A stretch of DNA of 64,000 nt from Pseudolysobacter antarcticus (GCF_004168365.1 NZ_CP035704.1:1116001-1180000), one strand, 5' to 3'; positions 7,984 through 17,828 are shown, numbered from the stretch's first letter. Notes: generated by a model not told the origin, from the sequence alone. Program-made: numbers and translations.

Positions 7984-10371
7984 TTATTTTGGCGATACGG
8001 GTGTTGCGCTGGGCAGCAATTGCACCGCATCGATCGCCCACAACGGATCGTGATTGCGCGTCGTGAAAAACAGGCACAAATCATGCGTGCCGCTGCGTGC
8101 GGGCAGGTTTGCGGTCAGCGTGCTCAGGCCGGATTGTGCCAGCGCCGGTGTCAGTGGCAATACGGCGAGAATTTCGCCCGCGCACGTATCCAGGCGAACC
8201 TGCAATTCCTCGCGTTTCGATGCGGCAGCATGGCTGACGATCTTGTCGCTGTCATGCCACAGTTGGAAGTTGTACGGAATCTGGCCGATGATGATTTGTA
8301 TCTGCGTGATGCCGTTCAACGGCGCTTGAGCGTAGATCCAGCACGCATCGAGAATATCGACATTGAACACCGCACGCTCGCCAGGCAGGGGCGCATCGTC
8401 TTCGAGTCGCAGCGGCAGTTTTTTGTTGCACGAGGCGAGCTCGTCGCTGTTCCGTTGCAGCAGCGACAGGCGCTCGATCACTCGCGTGCGAGTTTCCGCC
8501 AGCGGCTGATCGTCAGCGAAGGTATTCGCGCGCAAGGTTTGTGGCAGCGTGATCTGCAGCGGCTTTTCATAGCGCACTGATTGCGCGGTCGGCTCGCCGC
8601 CATCCAGCGTGTAGCGGATCGCACCGATGCCGAGTTGATTCGAAAGCACGACATCGGCTCGATCGCTCTGCGCATTCGTTGCAGCAGCAATATTTACCGC
8701 AAATGCGCTGTCGGCGTAGTCAATGCCGAGGCGACGATAACGCGCAAGCTGCGGAATCAGTCGCGTGACAAAACTGTTCCAGTTGCGATTTTCATGCGAC
8801 GACCAGGTCAGTTCGGCCAGCGCCGCCAGTCGCGGAAACGTTGCGTGCTGCACGCGTTGCGGCGTGCGCATGTGTTCGGTCCACAGATTGATTTGTGCGC
8901 CGAGGATATGCTGCGCTTGGGTTGTATTGAGTTCAGTCGGCACCGGCTCGAATTTGTAGACGTCGGCAAGCGTGATGAGGCTCGGTCGGCCCGGCGGCTC
9001 GTCGTGCGCGCTGCTTTGCAGATGATCCAGATACAAGTCCGGACTCGGTGCCATCACCACGTCGTGGCCTTGGTTGGCGGCCTCGATGCCGCCCTTCATG
9101 CCTTGCCACGACATCACCGTGGCTTCGGCCGGCAAGCCGCCTTCGAGAATTTCATCCCAACCGATCAGCTTGCGGCCGTGCGCGCCGAGAAATTTTTCGA
9201 TGCGCTGGATGAAATAACTTTGCAGCGCTGCTTCATTCGCCACGCCGAGCGTGTGCATGCGCTGCTGAACTTGCGCCGATGCCTGCCACTGGTCTTTCGC
9301 TGCTTCATCGCCGCCGACATGGATGTAACGACCGGGAAACAGCGCCATCACTTCGCTGAGTACATCTTCGAGAAAAGCAAACGTATCTTCGTTGACGTTG
9401 TAGAGATATGTGTGCACGCCCCAGTCCGATGAAACCGTCGGATTGTCGCCGCGCGAGCCGAACTGCGGATACGCCGCGATCGCCGCTTGAGCGTGTCCCG
9501 GCATTTCGATTTCCGGCACGATGGTGATGAAGCGTTCGGCAGCATAGGACACGATTTCGCGCACGTCGTTCTGCGTATAGAAGCCACCTTCGCGGCGCGG
9601 TTTTTTGGTGTTCGGATCGATATCTGCGGTCGCCGCCGAACCCGCCGGTACACGCCATGCGCCGATATCGGTCAGGCGCGGATATTTCTTGATCTCGATA
9701 CGCCAGCCCTGGTCGTCGGTGAGGTGCCAGTGGAAAACATTGAGCTTGTGCACGGCCATGGCGGCGAGTATCTGCTTGATCGCATCGGGTGGCATGAAGT
9801 GGCGCGAAACATCGAGCATGAGGCCGCGCCAGACAAAGCGCGGCGCATCGTCGATACGCAGGGCCGGCACGCGTATTGGCAAGGTATTGCCGGTATCCAG
9901 CGTGAGCAGTTGCCACAAGGTCGTGCTGCCGTTGAACAGGCCGTGCGCGGTGCGTGCGGCGAGACGAATATGATCACCGGCGACGACCAATTCATACCCT
10001 TCATCGCTGGAAACTACAACGTGCGGATCAAGCACAAAACTGATCGCCTGCGACTTTGGAATCGTGCCAGTAAGCGGCAGCAGATCGAGTTTCAAACCGC
10101 GCGTGCGCGACATCAGGTCAACAAAATATCGTGCGACGCCAAGCGCCTGTGCATTTTGCGATTCCACGATCAACGCGGCACCTTGGCGCAGTTCAAAATA
10201 GCCGGGCGATCGCGCCAGCGAGAGTGGTTGTGGAATCAGTGATAACGGATCTGCGGGTTGTGCATATGTCGTGGCTGAAGTGCTGGTCTGGATAGACTGA
10301 CAACCGCCGATCGCACCGAACACGAATGCGGTGACGCCGAAAAAAATCACGCTGTGAAAATAGGTTTTCAT
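7984..10371 (-). CDS. Beta-N-acetylhexosaminidase, GH20 lipoprotein
   Basis: A 795-residue exported glycosidase that releases GlcNAc from the non-reducing end of chito-oligosaccharides. The N-terminus is a lipoprotein signal with C24 in AIGGC. A GH20b domain follows (about 45-165), then the catalytic TIM barrel with HWHLTDDQGWRIEI and HVGGDEA; D355-E356 are the expected catalytic pair. GWDEILEGG and the WQGMKGG segment line the active site. A chitobiase-type C-terminal region (TLDGGEPT near 590) follows, with a jelly-roll-like end. The Shine-Dalgarno is weak (GGGTGA). It is the outer-membrane or periplasmic first step of the GlcNAc locus, just downstream of the TonB receptor. Confidence 0.95.
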   Translation of the reverse strand: MKTYFHSVIFFGVTAFVFGAIGGCQSIQTSTSATTYAQPADPLSLIPQPLSLARSPGYFELRQGAALIVESQNAQALGVARYFVDLMSRTRGLKLDLLPLTGTIPKSQAISFVLDPHVVVSSDEGYELVVAGDHIRLAARTAHGLFNGSTTLWQLLTLDTGNTLPIRVPALRIDDAPRFVWRGLMLDVSRHFMPPDAIKQILAAMAVHKLNVFHWHLTDDQGWRIEIKKYPRLTDIGAWRVPAGSAATADIDPNTKKPRREGGFYTQNDVREIVSYAAERFITIVPEIEMPGHAQAAIAAYPQFGSRGDNPTVSSDWGVHTYLYNVNEDTFAFLEDVLSEVMALFPGRYIHVGGDEAAKDQWQASAQVQQRMHTLGVANEAALQSYFIQRIEKFLGAHGRKLIGWDEILEGGLPAEATVMSWQGMKGGIEAANQGHDVVMAPSPDLYLDHLQSSAHDEPPGRPSLITLADVYKFEPVPTELNTTQAQHILGAQINLWTEHMRTPQRVQHATFPRLAALAELTWSSHENRNWNSFVTRLIPQLARYRRLGIDYADSAFAVNIAAATNAQSDRADVVLSNQLGIGAIRYTLDGGEPTAQSVRYEKPLQITLPQTLRANTFADDQPLAETRTRVIERLSLLQRNSDELASCNKKLPLRLEDDAPLPGERAVFNVDILDACWIYAQAPLNGITQIQIIIGQIPYNFQLWHDSDKIVSHAAASKREELQVRLDTCAGEILAVLPLTPALAQSGLSTLTANLPARSGTHDLCLFFTTRNHDPLWAIDAVQLLPSATPVSPK

Positions 10372-10421
10372 GAAATCACCCGAGTGCTGACGGTCAGCTT
10401 ACAACACGCAAAAAATCGCCC

Positions 10422-10455
10422 AAAAAAAAGCGGGCCAGGACAAGTCCGGACCCGC
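10422..10455 (-). terminator. Rho-independent terminator of the TonB receptor gene
   Basis: Read on the minus strand, a GC-rich stem (GCGGGTCCGGAC pairing with GTCCTGGCCCGC, with one wobble, one mismatch and a 2-nt loop) is followed at once by eight T residues. It lies 45 nt past the receptor stop codon and upstream of the GH20 start, so the two genes are separate transcripts or the GH20 gene is read through. Confidence 0.8.
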
Positions 10456-10499
10456 AAATCGCTGGAGGGCGAAACAACTAACTGGTTAAGCGAGACACA

Positions 10500-13228
10500 T
10501 CAGAACTGGAAGTGCAGGGTGGCCATGTAACGGCGGCCAGTCTTGTACTGCGCAGCGATGAGTGCCTTGGTGCCGAGGTATTCAGAGTACTTTTCATCGA
10601 GCAGGTTCAACGCGCCGAGATCGAGCGAGAGCTGATCGGTGAAGCGCCAGCCGAGCGATGCATCGAGTTCGGTGTAGTCGGCCACCGATGCTGGCGGCGC
10701 ACCGGCGACATAACCACCGGCGAGGTAGTTGCTGCGCCAGCCGTAAGTCACACGCGCACTGAACGGACCCTTCTCGAAGTACGGGCTGAGGTTGACCGCA
10801 TTCTTCGAGTTGTAAGGCAGCGCCTGACCGGATTTGGTCGTGCCGTTGGCGTAGGTGTAGTTGGCGCCGAGGCCGAATCCGCTATCGCCGAACGGCTGTT
10901 GATAGCTAACGGTGAAACCCTTGACCGTGGCACGACCGCCGTTCTGCGGACGCGTGATGCTGTAGTCACACTGACCATCCGCGGTGCAGTTGTAGAGCTT
11001 GCCGACGTAGGTGGAATTGAACGTGTCGGGGCTGGTTGACTGCATCGAGTTGTACTGGCGTTCGATGGCCGGATCGGTGGTGATGTAGTTGAGAATATCC
11101 TTGTAGAAGATCGATCCTGCCAACACCGATTGTTCAGCGAAATACCATTCCACCGATGCATCGAAGTTGACCGAGCGGTACGGGTCAAGATTCGGATTGC
11201 CGCCGGTGCCGGTGGCAGTCGTATCGTTGAGGAAGGTGTAGTGCGCTTCCTGGTTGTACGGCGCCCACGCAATCACTTCGGCCACGGCACCACGCACCAC
11301 CACGCTATCGCTGGCGTCGTAGGCAATGTTGAACGACGGCAGCGTGTTGTTGTGCGAATTGTCGGTGGTCTGATACCAGCCGGCCGGCGCCGGCAGCACT
11401 GGCGTGCCGCTGAAGTTGTAGCCCGAACTCGTGATGTCGGTATGCACAAAACGCAGACCGAAATTGCCGTGCAGACGATCGGTGCCGAAGTTCAATTGCG
11501 CGTAGGCCGCTTCCGATTCCTGATCGACCGCAAACGTGTTGTTCAAGGTCGAACCCGGATCCGGATGTGCTCTATCCAGTGGGCTGCCGAGCACCCAGTT
11601 GAACACGTTGTTGCTGGTGGTCTGGACGTGGTGTTGCTGATCGCTCGACCAGCCCGGGAAACCGCCGAGAATATCGGTCAGGCCGACCGCGCCGATCGTG
11701 CTGAGCGGGCCGATGCGCACGCCACCGAACAGGATCTCGGTACGGTTTTCGGTGTGATCGGCATAACGCAGGCCGACTTGCAGTTCGTTGAAGAAACCGT
11801 CGAAGTTCTTGCTGAAATCAATCTGCGCGTATTTGTCTTTCGACTCCGCCGGAATCGTGGCGTAGTTGCCGCCCCAACCGTTGCCGGGTGTGTCGCCATC
11901 GTGCCAGTTGGCTGGGTTTGCCGCAGCTGCCGGGCTGTCAAACTTGATGCCCTTGTGCAGATCCCACGTGTAGCCGCCGTTGTAGTACGGCTCGATGAAG
12001 GCCTGCGAATTGTCTTCGTCGCTGGACTTGCTGATGCCGACCTGACCGGTCAAACCCCAGCCGCTGCCTTTGTAGATACCCTTCAGGTCGATGCCCTTGC
12101 TGTTGACCGTGGAATGGCGTGCCTGATTGTCCAGATAGGTGTTGACCACGCCGGCGCAACCCGGATTGTCGTTACCGCAGGAATGACCGGAATTGATGAT
12201 GCCGTTGCTGGAGCTGCCGAGACTGGTAATCAGATTCGGCTGCTGGGTGGTGAAGCCGTACATCGACTGGTTGAAGTTGTCGAATTTTTCCTTGATGTAC
12301 AGGCCGCTGACATCGAATTCGAGCTGGTCGTTCGGCTTGAACTGCAGGTTGATCGTGCCGCTGTTGCGTTCGCGATTCTGCTGAAAATACGCTGCGTTGA
12401 TTTCCTGCGGAATCAAGTCACTGCCGTGCAGCGAACCGTTGGCAAGACCGGCGGCCACGAACGGGCTCGCGGTAAGGCTGGAAACCGGGCTGTAGCCGAA
12501 AACCTCCTCGCCCTGACGATCCACTTTTTCTTCGTAATGCTGTGCCGAAACCGCAACGCCGAAGGTGTTGTCGCTGTTTTTCCAGCTGTACAACAACGAT
12601 GCATTGGGTTTGTTGCTCTCGCTCTGATCGTTGTAGTTTTCACCGATCGAACCACTGAAGGTGTTGGCCTTAAGATCCAGCGGCTGGCGCGTATGCATCA
12701 TCACCGTACCGCCGAGGCTACCTTCGGTAGGCGCGCTTCCGGGCTCTTGTACACTTCCAGCTTGCCGAGAATTTCCGGCGCCAGCAGCGTGTAGTCGAAA
12801 CCGCGGCTCGGCTGTTCGCCGTACAACCACGCCGACTGCGCCACTGGATGACCGTCGAGGAAACTCAGGTTCAAGCTCGGATCGGTGCCGTTGATGCTGA
12901 TGCGCTCGCCCTGACCGAAACGGCGATCGACGGTGACGCCGGGAATCGACGCCATGGCCTCGGCCACGTTGGTGCTTGGGAACTTGCCGATATCCTCGGC
13001 GGTGATGGCGTCGACGACAGCGTCGGCGGCGCGCTTGGTTTCCAGCGATTTCTTCAAGCTGTCGCGGATGCCGTGCACCTCGACCACATCGAGAGATTCG
13101 GCGCTCTGTTGCGTGCTGCTATCTGCTGCGGCTGTGGTTGCGGCGGCCTCATCGGCGTACACCCATCCGGTGAAACAACTAAGGCTTGCGACAATGCTTG
13201 CTGACAGTATGGTTTTACGGTAGCTCAT
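10500..13228 (-). pseudogene. TonB-dependent receptor for GlcNAc/chito-oligosaccharides, single-base frameshift
   Basis: Two overlapping frames make one receptor. The first (from ATG 13228, behind AAGGGGAG) has a signal peptide, a TonB-box region (LDVVEVHGIRDSLKKSLETKR) and a plug (SIPGVTVDRR, LEVYKSPEARL). The second continues EGSLGGTVMMHTRQPLDL and a ~770-residue beta barrel ending in ATLHFQF. The frame breaks near 12728/12729: relatives usually read ARLTEG, and adding one C there on the plus strand restores it. The total is 2,729 nt, so one extra base gives exactly 910 codons. The barrel is otherwise intact, so this may be a sequencing error or a very recent mutation. It lies beside NagP, kinase and GH20, so import of chito-oligosaccharide or GlcNAc is the likely role. 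Confidence 0.85.
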
Positions 13229-13342
13229 GAGGCTCCCCTTCATGGCAGTTTTGGGATCGGCGATGGATGCTTGTGGGCACCCCACGGCCGGGTTCTTTTA
13301 TTCTCTGACGCGGTACTGCTTCAACACCTGACTCACACTTCA

Positions 13343-13358
13343 TTACAACCTTGTTGCA
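13343..13358. promoter_or_regulatory. Weak operator-like palindrome upstream of the TonB receptor
   Basis: TTACAACCTTGTTGCA has ACAAC/GTTG half-sites like the perfect TGACAACGTTGTCA palindrome at 14472. It lies in the 138-bp gap between the kinase stop and the receptor start. The match is partial and could be chance. Confidence 0.3.
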
Positions 13359-13366
13359 CGGTTTGC

Positions 13367-14395
13367 TCAGCGCATCCCGCGACTATCCAGATACCAACTC
13401 GCTGCGCCGATCACGCCAAGCTGGCCGTGCTCGATCAACCACACCGGAACTCGTTCGAGCAGCTCGCGCATCGCACCCTTGTTGTGGAAGCGCTCGGCGA
13501 ACGTGCTCTTGATCAGAAAATCGCGAATCTGCGGCAGGATTCCGCCGGCCAGATAGACGCCGCCCTGCGCGCCGTACAGCAGCACCAGATCGCCGACGAT
13601 GCTGCCCATCAGGCCGCAGAAAACCTGCAGTGCTTCGAGCGCCGTGGTATCACTGGCATCGAGCGCGGCCTGGGTAATTTGCGCCGGCGCATTGAATCGC
13701 GGCGTCACGCTGCGCATCGTGCAAAGCGCGCTGTAGATATTCACGAGGCCGGGACCGGACACCACCGTCTCGATCGAGACGTGCGCCATCTGCCGACGCA
13801 GCAGCGAGAGAATTTCGATTTCGATTTCCGAACCCGGCGCGAACGCGGCCTGGCCCGCTTCGGTGGAAAGAATCGTGGTCTTGTCCTTGCCCGGAATCTG
13901 CACGGCGGCACCGAGCCCGGTGCCCGGGCCGACTACCAGCGTGGGCGCCGCGATCGGCTCGCCCTTGGCCGCGGCCAGCACGATCATGTCGCTGGCATTG
14001 ACGAATTGCGTGGCATGCGCGACTGCAGTGAAATCGTTGACCAGCGCGATGTTTTTCAAACCGAGTTGGCTGCGAATATCCGCCAGCGAAACTTTCCACG
14101 GCAGATTGGCGTTGATCACCGTGTCGTCGAGCAGATAACCGGCGCAGGCGATCGCACCGAATTCCACCGGCGTATCGCAATGCGTATCGATGAAGTCGCG
14201 CAGGATCGCGCTGAGGCTTGGATAGTCGGCGCAAACATACTTGTGATATTGCGCGACCGCGATCGGCGTTGCGCCATGCGCATCCGCCAGCACCAAGCCG
14301 ATGCGCGCATGCGTGCCGCCCACATCGGCCGCGATGAACGGCGCAATCGCTGCCATTCGTGGTTCCGCATTTAACTGGTTGAGCCGTTGCACCAC
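13367..14395 (-). CDS. Glucokinase-family sugar kinase (glucose or N-acetylglucosamine kinase)
   Basis: A 342-residue kinase of the Glk (PF02685) family. The phosphate-binding ADVGGTHARIGL lies at residues 23-34, LVNDFTAVAHA carries the catalytic-region aspartate, VVGPGTGLGAA is the adenosine-side loop, and LAGGILPQ is the third ATP motif. I start it at GTG (14395) because GGGAGGAAG lies about 8 nt upstream; the later ATG at 14356 has no ribosome site. In Xanthomonas, glucokinase-like NagK-II enzymes phosphorylate GlcNAc. The position between the TonB receptor and a NagP-like transporter makes that role at least as likely as glucose phosphorylation; the sequence alone does not decide. Confidence 0.88.
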   Translation of the reverse strand: MVQRLNQLNAEPRMAAIAPFIAADVGGTHARIGLVLADAHGATPIAVAQYHKYVCADYPSLSAILRDFIDTHCDTPVEFGAIACAGYLLDDTVINANLPWKVSLADIRSQLGLKNIALVNDFTAVAHATQFVNASDMIVLAAAKGEPIAAPTLVVGPGTGLGAAVQIPGKDKTTILSTEAGQAAFAPGSEIEIEILSLLRRQMAHVSIETVVSGPGLVNIYSALCTMRSVTPRFNAPAQITQAALDASDTTALEALQVFCGLMGSIVGDLVLLYGAQGGVYLAGGILPQIRDFLIKSTFAERFHNKGAMRELLERVPVWLIEHGQLGVIGAASWYLDSRGMR

Positions 14396-14471
14396 GCCTT
14401 CTTCCTCCCATTGGATTTATGGCGGGTTGGCGGATTTATCTCCGCTGAATGGAGCCGAGTCTGCTACTACA

Positions 14472-14485
14472 TGACAACGTTGTCA
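14472..14485. promoter_or_regulatory. Perfect palindromic operator, probably for the LacI-family regulator
   Basis: TGACAACGTTGTCA reads the same on both strands and has the even-spaced central CG typical of LacI-family operators. It lies 77 bp upstream of the kinase start. The LacI regulator gene is 2 kb away in the same cluster. Confidence 0.65.
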
Positions 14486-14715
14486 ATAGGATGACAAACG
14501 AAATTTTCACGATGATTGATCGCCATGCGGAAAGCGCTGGTATCGATTTCAAATGAAGTTTTGTCAAAAAAAATTTATGAAATACATGATGTTAAATTTA
14601 GTTTTGAAAGTTTTTTCCGAACTCAAGTAAATTTCTGCGGATGCTCCTTGCTGGAAGTCAGGTTGTCTCGTGCTGCCCTGCCGCATGCAAATTTAGTGCA
14701 TTACGGAGCAAACTA

Positions 14716-14729
14716 TGACAACGTTACCA
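14716..14729 (+). promoter_or_regulatory. Second, imperfect copy of the palindromic operator
   Basis: TGACAACGTTACCA keeps the whole left half and core of the 14472 palindrome and differs at two positions of the right half. It lies 162 bp before the transporter start, so a repressor could bind both sites by looping. Confidence 0.5.
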
Positions 14730-14891
14730 ACGATCTCGCCGTCCGGACATTTACGCGATGGAGGTGTCGATCTGCTACGCGATTGCGGTATCGGAAATAA
14801 ATTTCATCGTTGCGGACCGGCGCGTGACCGGCGTAGCCGTTCGTCGTATAACCAGCCAGCATCAGCCACCAGTTCGGGGAGCCGCCAGACC

Positions 14892-16214
14892 ATGTCGATC
14901 ACAGCTTCGGATGCGCCGCAGCGCAGCCATACTTCTTCCATCGCGATCATCGGTGGATTGTTTTTCATCTTCGGTTTTGTGACGTGGTTGAACGGGCCGC
15001 TGATCACGTTCGTCAAGCTCGCGTTCAATCTCGACGACGTGAATGCGTTCCTCGTGCCGATGGCGTTTTACCTTTCGTACTTTTTTCTCGCGTTGCCTTC
15101 GTCGTGGATCCTCAAGCGCACCGGCATGAAACGCGGCATGGCGCTGGGTTTGTTCGTGATGGCGATCGGCGCAGCGGTGTTCGGCCAGTTCGCTACCATG
15201 CGCATTTTTCCGGGCGCGCTGACCGGACTGTTTGTCATCGGTGCCGGATTGTCGTTATTGCAGACCGCATCCAATCCTTACATCAGCATCCTCGGCCCGA
15301 TCGACAGCGCCGCGCAGCGCATCGCGGTGATGGGGATCTGCAACAAGGTTGCCGGCATTCTTGCGCCGCTGGTGATCAACGCTCTCGTGCTGCGTGGCAT
15401 CGGTGATCTGGCGAGCAAGGTCGAATCTGCCGATGTTGCGGGCAAGACCGCGCTGTCGGACGAATTTGCCGCGAAAATCCACATGCCCTACATGCTTATG
15501 GCTGGTGTGCTGGTACTGCTGGCGATCTGGGTGATGCGTTCGCCGTTGCCGGAAATCAGCGCGTCTGCGGCGAACGTGGCGCCGACGTCGTTGTCCGGTA
15601 AAAATGAAAAAAGCAGCATTTTCCACTTTGCGCATTTGTGGCTCGGTGTGTTGTGCCTGTTTCTTTACGTCGGTGTGGAAGTGATGGCGGGTGACGCGAT
15701 CGGCACGTACGGCCAGAGTTTTCATCTGCCGCTGGATCAGACCACGTTCTTCACTTCATTCACTCTCACGGCGATGCTGGTCGGTTATCTGGTCGGCCTG
15801 GTGGCGATTCCGCGCTTCGTTTCGCAGGAGCGTTATCTCGCGATTTCCGCCGTGCTCGGCGTGCTGTTCTCGATCGGCGCCTATCTCACGCAAGGATACA
15901 TTTCGGTCGGTTTTGTCGCCGCGCTCGGGTTTGCCAATGCGATGATGTGGCCGGCGATTTTCCCGCTCGCGATTCGCGGCCTCGGACGTTTCACCGAGTT
16001 CGGCTCGGCCTTGCTGATCATGGGCATTTCCGGCGGCGCGATCGTGCCGCAACTGTTTGCGCATCTGAAACAGCACCACGATTTTCAGGCAGTGTTTTTG
16101 ATCCTGATGGTGCCGTGTTATTTGTACATCCTGTTCTACGCGGTGAAGGGCTATAGCGTCGGCACGCGAATGGTATCGAGCGTTACCGCGCCGATATTGT
16201 CGCCGTCGTCTTGA
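14892..16214 (+). CDS. nagP: NagP-like sugar:proton symporter (MFS, FucP family)
   Basis: A 440-residue inner-membrane transporter with about 12 hydrophobic segments. The start IAIIGGLFFIFGFVTWLNGPLI, the segment LSLLQTASNPYISILGP and the later MWPAIFPLAIRGLG are typical of the FucP/GluP/NagP branch of the major facilitator superfamily. The open frame extends 59 codons upstream, but that part is arginine-rich and not protein-like. The ATG at 14892 (GGGGAG 12 nt upstream) begins the conserved part. Its neighbours (kinase, LacI regulator, GH20, nagA/B) point to uptake of N-acetylglucosamine across the inner membrane; the imperfect and perfect palindromes upstream suggest LacI control. Confidence 0.85.
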   Translation: MSITASDAPQRSHTSSIAIIGGLFFIFGFVTWLNGPLITFVKLAFNLDDVNAFLVPMAFYLSYFFLALPSSWILKRTGMKRGMALGLFVMAIGAAVFGQFATMRIFPGALTGLFVIGAGLSLLQTASNPYISILGPIDSAAQRIAVMGICNKVAGILAPLVINALVLRGIGDLASKVESADVAGKTALSDEFAAKIHMPYMLMAGVLVLLAIWVMRSPLPEISASAANVAPTSLSGKNEKSSIFHFAHLWLGVLCLFLYVGVEVMAGDAIGTYGQSFHLPLDQTTFFTSFTLTAMLVGYLVGLVAIPRFVSQERYLAISAVLGVLFSIGAYLTQGYISVGFVAALGFANAMMWPAIFPLAIRGLGRFTEFGSALLIMGISGGAIVPQLFAHLKQHHDFQAVFLILMVPCYLYILFYAVKGYSVGTRMVSSVTAPILSPSS

Positions 16215-16219
16215 ACTCG

Positions 16220-16246
16220 CGGCGCCGCATGTAACATGCGGCGCCG
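16220..16246 (+). terminator. Perfect 12-bp stem-loop after nagP
   Basis: CGGCGCCGCATG, loop TAA, CATGCGGCGCCG, starting 6 nt after the transporter stop. It lacks a U tract but is very stable, and probably ends or protects the nagP message before the regulator gene. Confidence 0.6.
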
Positions 16247-16426
16247 ACATCACCAGCACATCGACAAACAGCGCTGGCTGCGTGCGCGCAAAGCCTTCAC
16301 AATACGCGCTGCAAAAAAGGCGTAACACACGCGTGAGAAAAGTTGCTGGCGCGAGAGGTTTTTGTCGAGCGCAAGATTTCATGCGTGCAGTCGCGCAGTT
16401 CGTAATCCAACCCGGGAAATTCTGGA

Positions 16427-17476
16427 ATGAGCAGACCGACGATCAAAGACGTCGCCGAGCGATCCAACGTATCGCTGAAAACCGTTTCCCGCGTGATCAA
16501 CAACGAAACTGCGGTACGCGAAAAAACCCGCCAGAAAGTATTGCGCGCGGTCGAAGAACTCAACTATCAACCGGATCTGTCCGCACGCAGCCTGCGCAGT
16601 TCGAAGTCGTATGCGCTCGGCGTGGCCTACGACAACCCGAACCCGTATTACATCATCAGCGTGCAGAACGGCATGCTCTCGGTATGCCGCGAAACCGGTT
16701 ACGGATTGCAGATTCATCCGTGCAATTCGGCTTCACCGAATCTGGCCGAGGAGCTGGTCGATCTCGTGCGCCATTCGCGTCTCGCCGGGCTGGTGCTGGC
16801 GCCGCCAATGTCCGAGCGTTTGGAACTCATCAAATATCTGGCCGCGAACGATATCAAGTTCGTACGCATACTTTCTGCGGCCGAAGATCCCGACGACGGG
16901 TTTCCGTGCGTGTTCGTCGATGATCGCGATGCGGCCTACGACATCACGCGCCACCTGATCCAGCTCGGCCACCAGCGCATCGGTTTTTTGTGGGGCGGTC
17001 CGTCGCATCGTTCCAGCCCGGAGCGCTACAAGGGCTACGAAAGTGCGCTCAAGGACTACGGCATTCCGATCGACAAAAAACTCATCGTGCCGGGCGATTA
17101 TTCGTTCGAGGATGGTTTTCGCGGCGCGCGCAAATTGTTCGCGTTGAAAGACCCGCCGACCGCGATCTTCGGTTCCAACGACGAGATTGCCGCCGGCGTT
17201 CTCGCGGCGGCAAAATCCACCGGCATCGATGTGCCGAACGATCTCTCCATCGCGGGATTCGAGGACAGCCCGTTCTCGAAACAATCGTGGCCGGCATTGA
17301 CCACAGCCAAGCAGGCGACCGAAGAAATCGCACGGCATGCAACCTTGCTGCTGATCTCCGAACTCGCGCGCGCCGAAGACGGATCGCTCGACGCGCCGGC
17401 CGCAAAAAACAAGGGTTTCAGTCCGCAACTAGTGATTCGCGGTTCGACCGCGCGCCCGCGTTCGCTCGGCAGCTAA
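16427..17476 (+). CDS. nagR: LacI-family transcriptional regulator of the GlcNAc locus
   Basis: A 349-residue regulator. The helix-turn-helix (residues 4-25, TIKDVAERSNVSLKTVSRVINN) and hinge helix (RSLRSSKSYALGVAYDN) are followed by a periplasmic-binding-like sensor domain ending VIRGSTARP. The sequence pattern is close to NagR/SalR-type repressors of Xanthomonas and Caulobacter as I remember them. It sits directly after nagP, and a perfect palindrome suited to LacI proteins lies upstream of nagP and of the kinase. The probable inducer is GlcNAc or a phosphate derivative. The Shine-Dalgarno is weak (GGA just before ATG). Confidence 0.85.
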   Translation: MSRPTIKDVAERSNVSLKTVSRVINNETAVREKTRQKVLRAVEELNYQPDLSARSLRSSKSYALGVAYDNPNPYYIISVQNGMLSVCRETGYGLQIHPCNSASPNLAEELVDLVRHSRLAGLVLAPPMSERLELIKYLAANDIKFVRILSAAEDPDDGFPCVFVDDRDAAYDITRHLIQLGHQRIGFLWGGPSHRSSPERYKGYESALKDYGIPIDKKLIVPGDYSFEDGFRGARKLFALKDPPTAIFGSNDEIAAGVLAAAKSTGIDVPNDLSIAGFEDSPFSKQSWPALTTAKQATEEIARHATLLLISELARAEDGSLDAPAAKNKGFSPQLVIRGSTARPRSLGS

Positions 17477-17525
17477 ATTTGCCGACTCAAAAAGTATTGT
17501 TTTTTGCCGCAAGACGCGGCTGAAT

Positions 17526-17828
17526 CTACTTGCTGGCCGACGAGGTTTTTGCCGCGCCATCGGCTGCCGGCTGTTCCTGCACCTGCACCACCTTGCGATC
17601 GACGATCCAGATCGTGACGACGCTTTCAGGACGATTGTAAGTCCAGATTTCCATCGCCGGCGATGAGTCGTCGGCATCGATCTTGTCGACCTTGTTCGGT
17701 GTGCCCGCGGCATCACGCACGCTGGTGATCGCATCGCCCTTTGATACCAGATGTTTGCCGAACATCACGCTGCCCGCACCGGCATTCGCGGCGAGAAGAA
17801 GCAGCGCGATCAATAGTGCGTATTTCAT
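17526..17828 (-). CDS. Small exported protein resembling DUF2845
   Basis: A 100-residue protein with a clear signal peptide (MKYALLIALLLLAANAGA) and a short alpha/beta domain: GKHLVSKGDAITSVRDAAGTPNKV, then WTYNRPESVVTIWIVDRKVV. This resembles the DUF2845 or OmlA-like fold in which a small periplasmic domain binds an outer-membrane partner. I start it at 17828 because GGGGAG is 5 nt upstream; the longer frame from 17867 lacks one. A TTGACA lies at 17894-17899 as a possible -35. Its role is unknown and its place between the LacI gene and eda may be incidental. Confidence 0.7.
   Translation of the reverse strand: MKYALLIALLLLAANAGAGSVMFGKHLVSKGDAITSVRDAAGTPNKVDKIDADDSSPAMEIWTYNRPESVVTIWIVDRKVVQVQEQPAADGAAKTSSASK

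Larger units (their letters stand above)
14396..14891. promoter_or_regulatory. Divergent control region between the kinase and NagP genes
   Basis: A 496-bp spacer with an AT-rich core (about 14500-14640), unlike the GC-rich surroundings. It contains a perfect 14-bp palindrome (14472-14485), a second related half-site (14716-14729) and presumably both promoters. A 94-codon frame (14516-14800) crosses it but has AT-rich, non-protein-like content and overlaps the second site. Confidence 0.6.

Noticed and set aside
11130-12794. 554-codon plus-strand frame opposite the TonB receptor.
   Set aside because: Val/Arg/Ala-rich, no start signal and no family pattern; the minus-strand receptor fully explains the region.
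14516-14800. 94-codon frame between the kinase and nagP.
   Set aside because: Covers the AT-rich promoter and second operator, lacks a ribosome site, and ends in an Arg-rich run.
17504-17521. Hairpin GCCGC-AAGAC-GCGGC next to a T run after the LacI gene as a terminator.
   Set aside because: The T run lies before the hairpin on the plus strand, and A residues follow it on the minus strand, so it has the wrong polarity in both directions.
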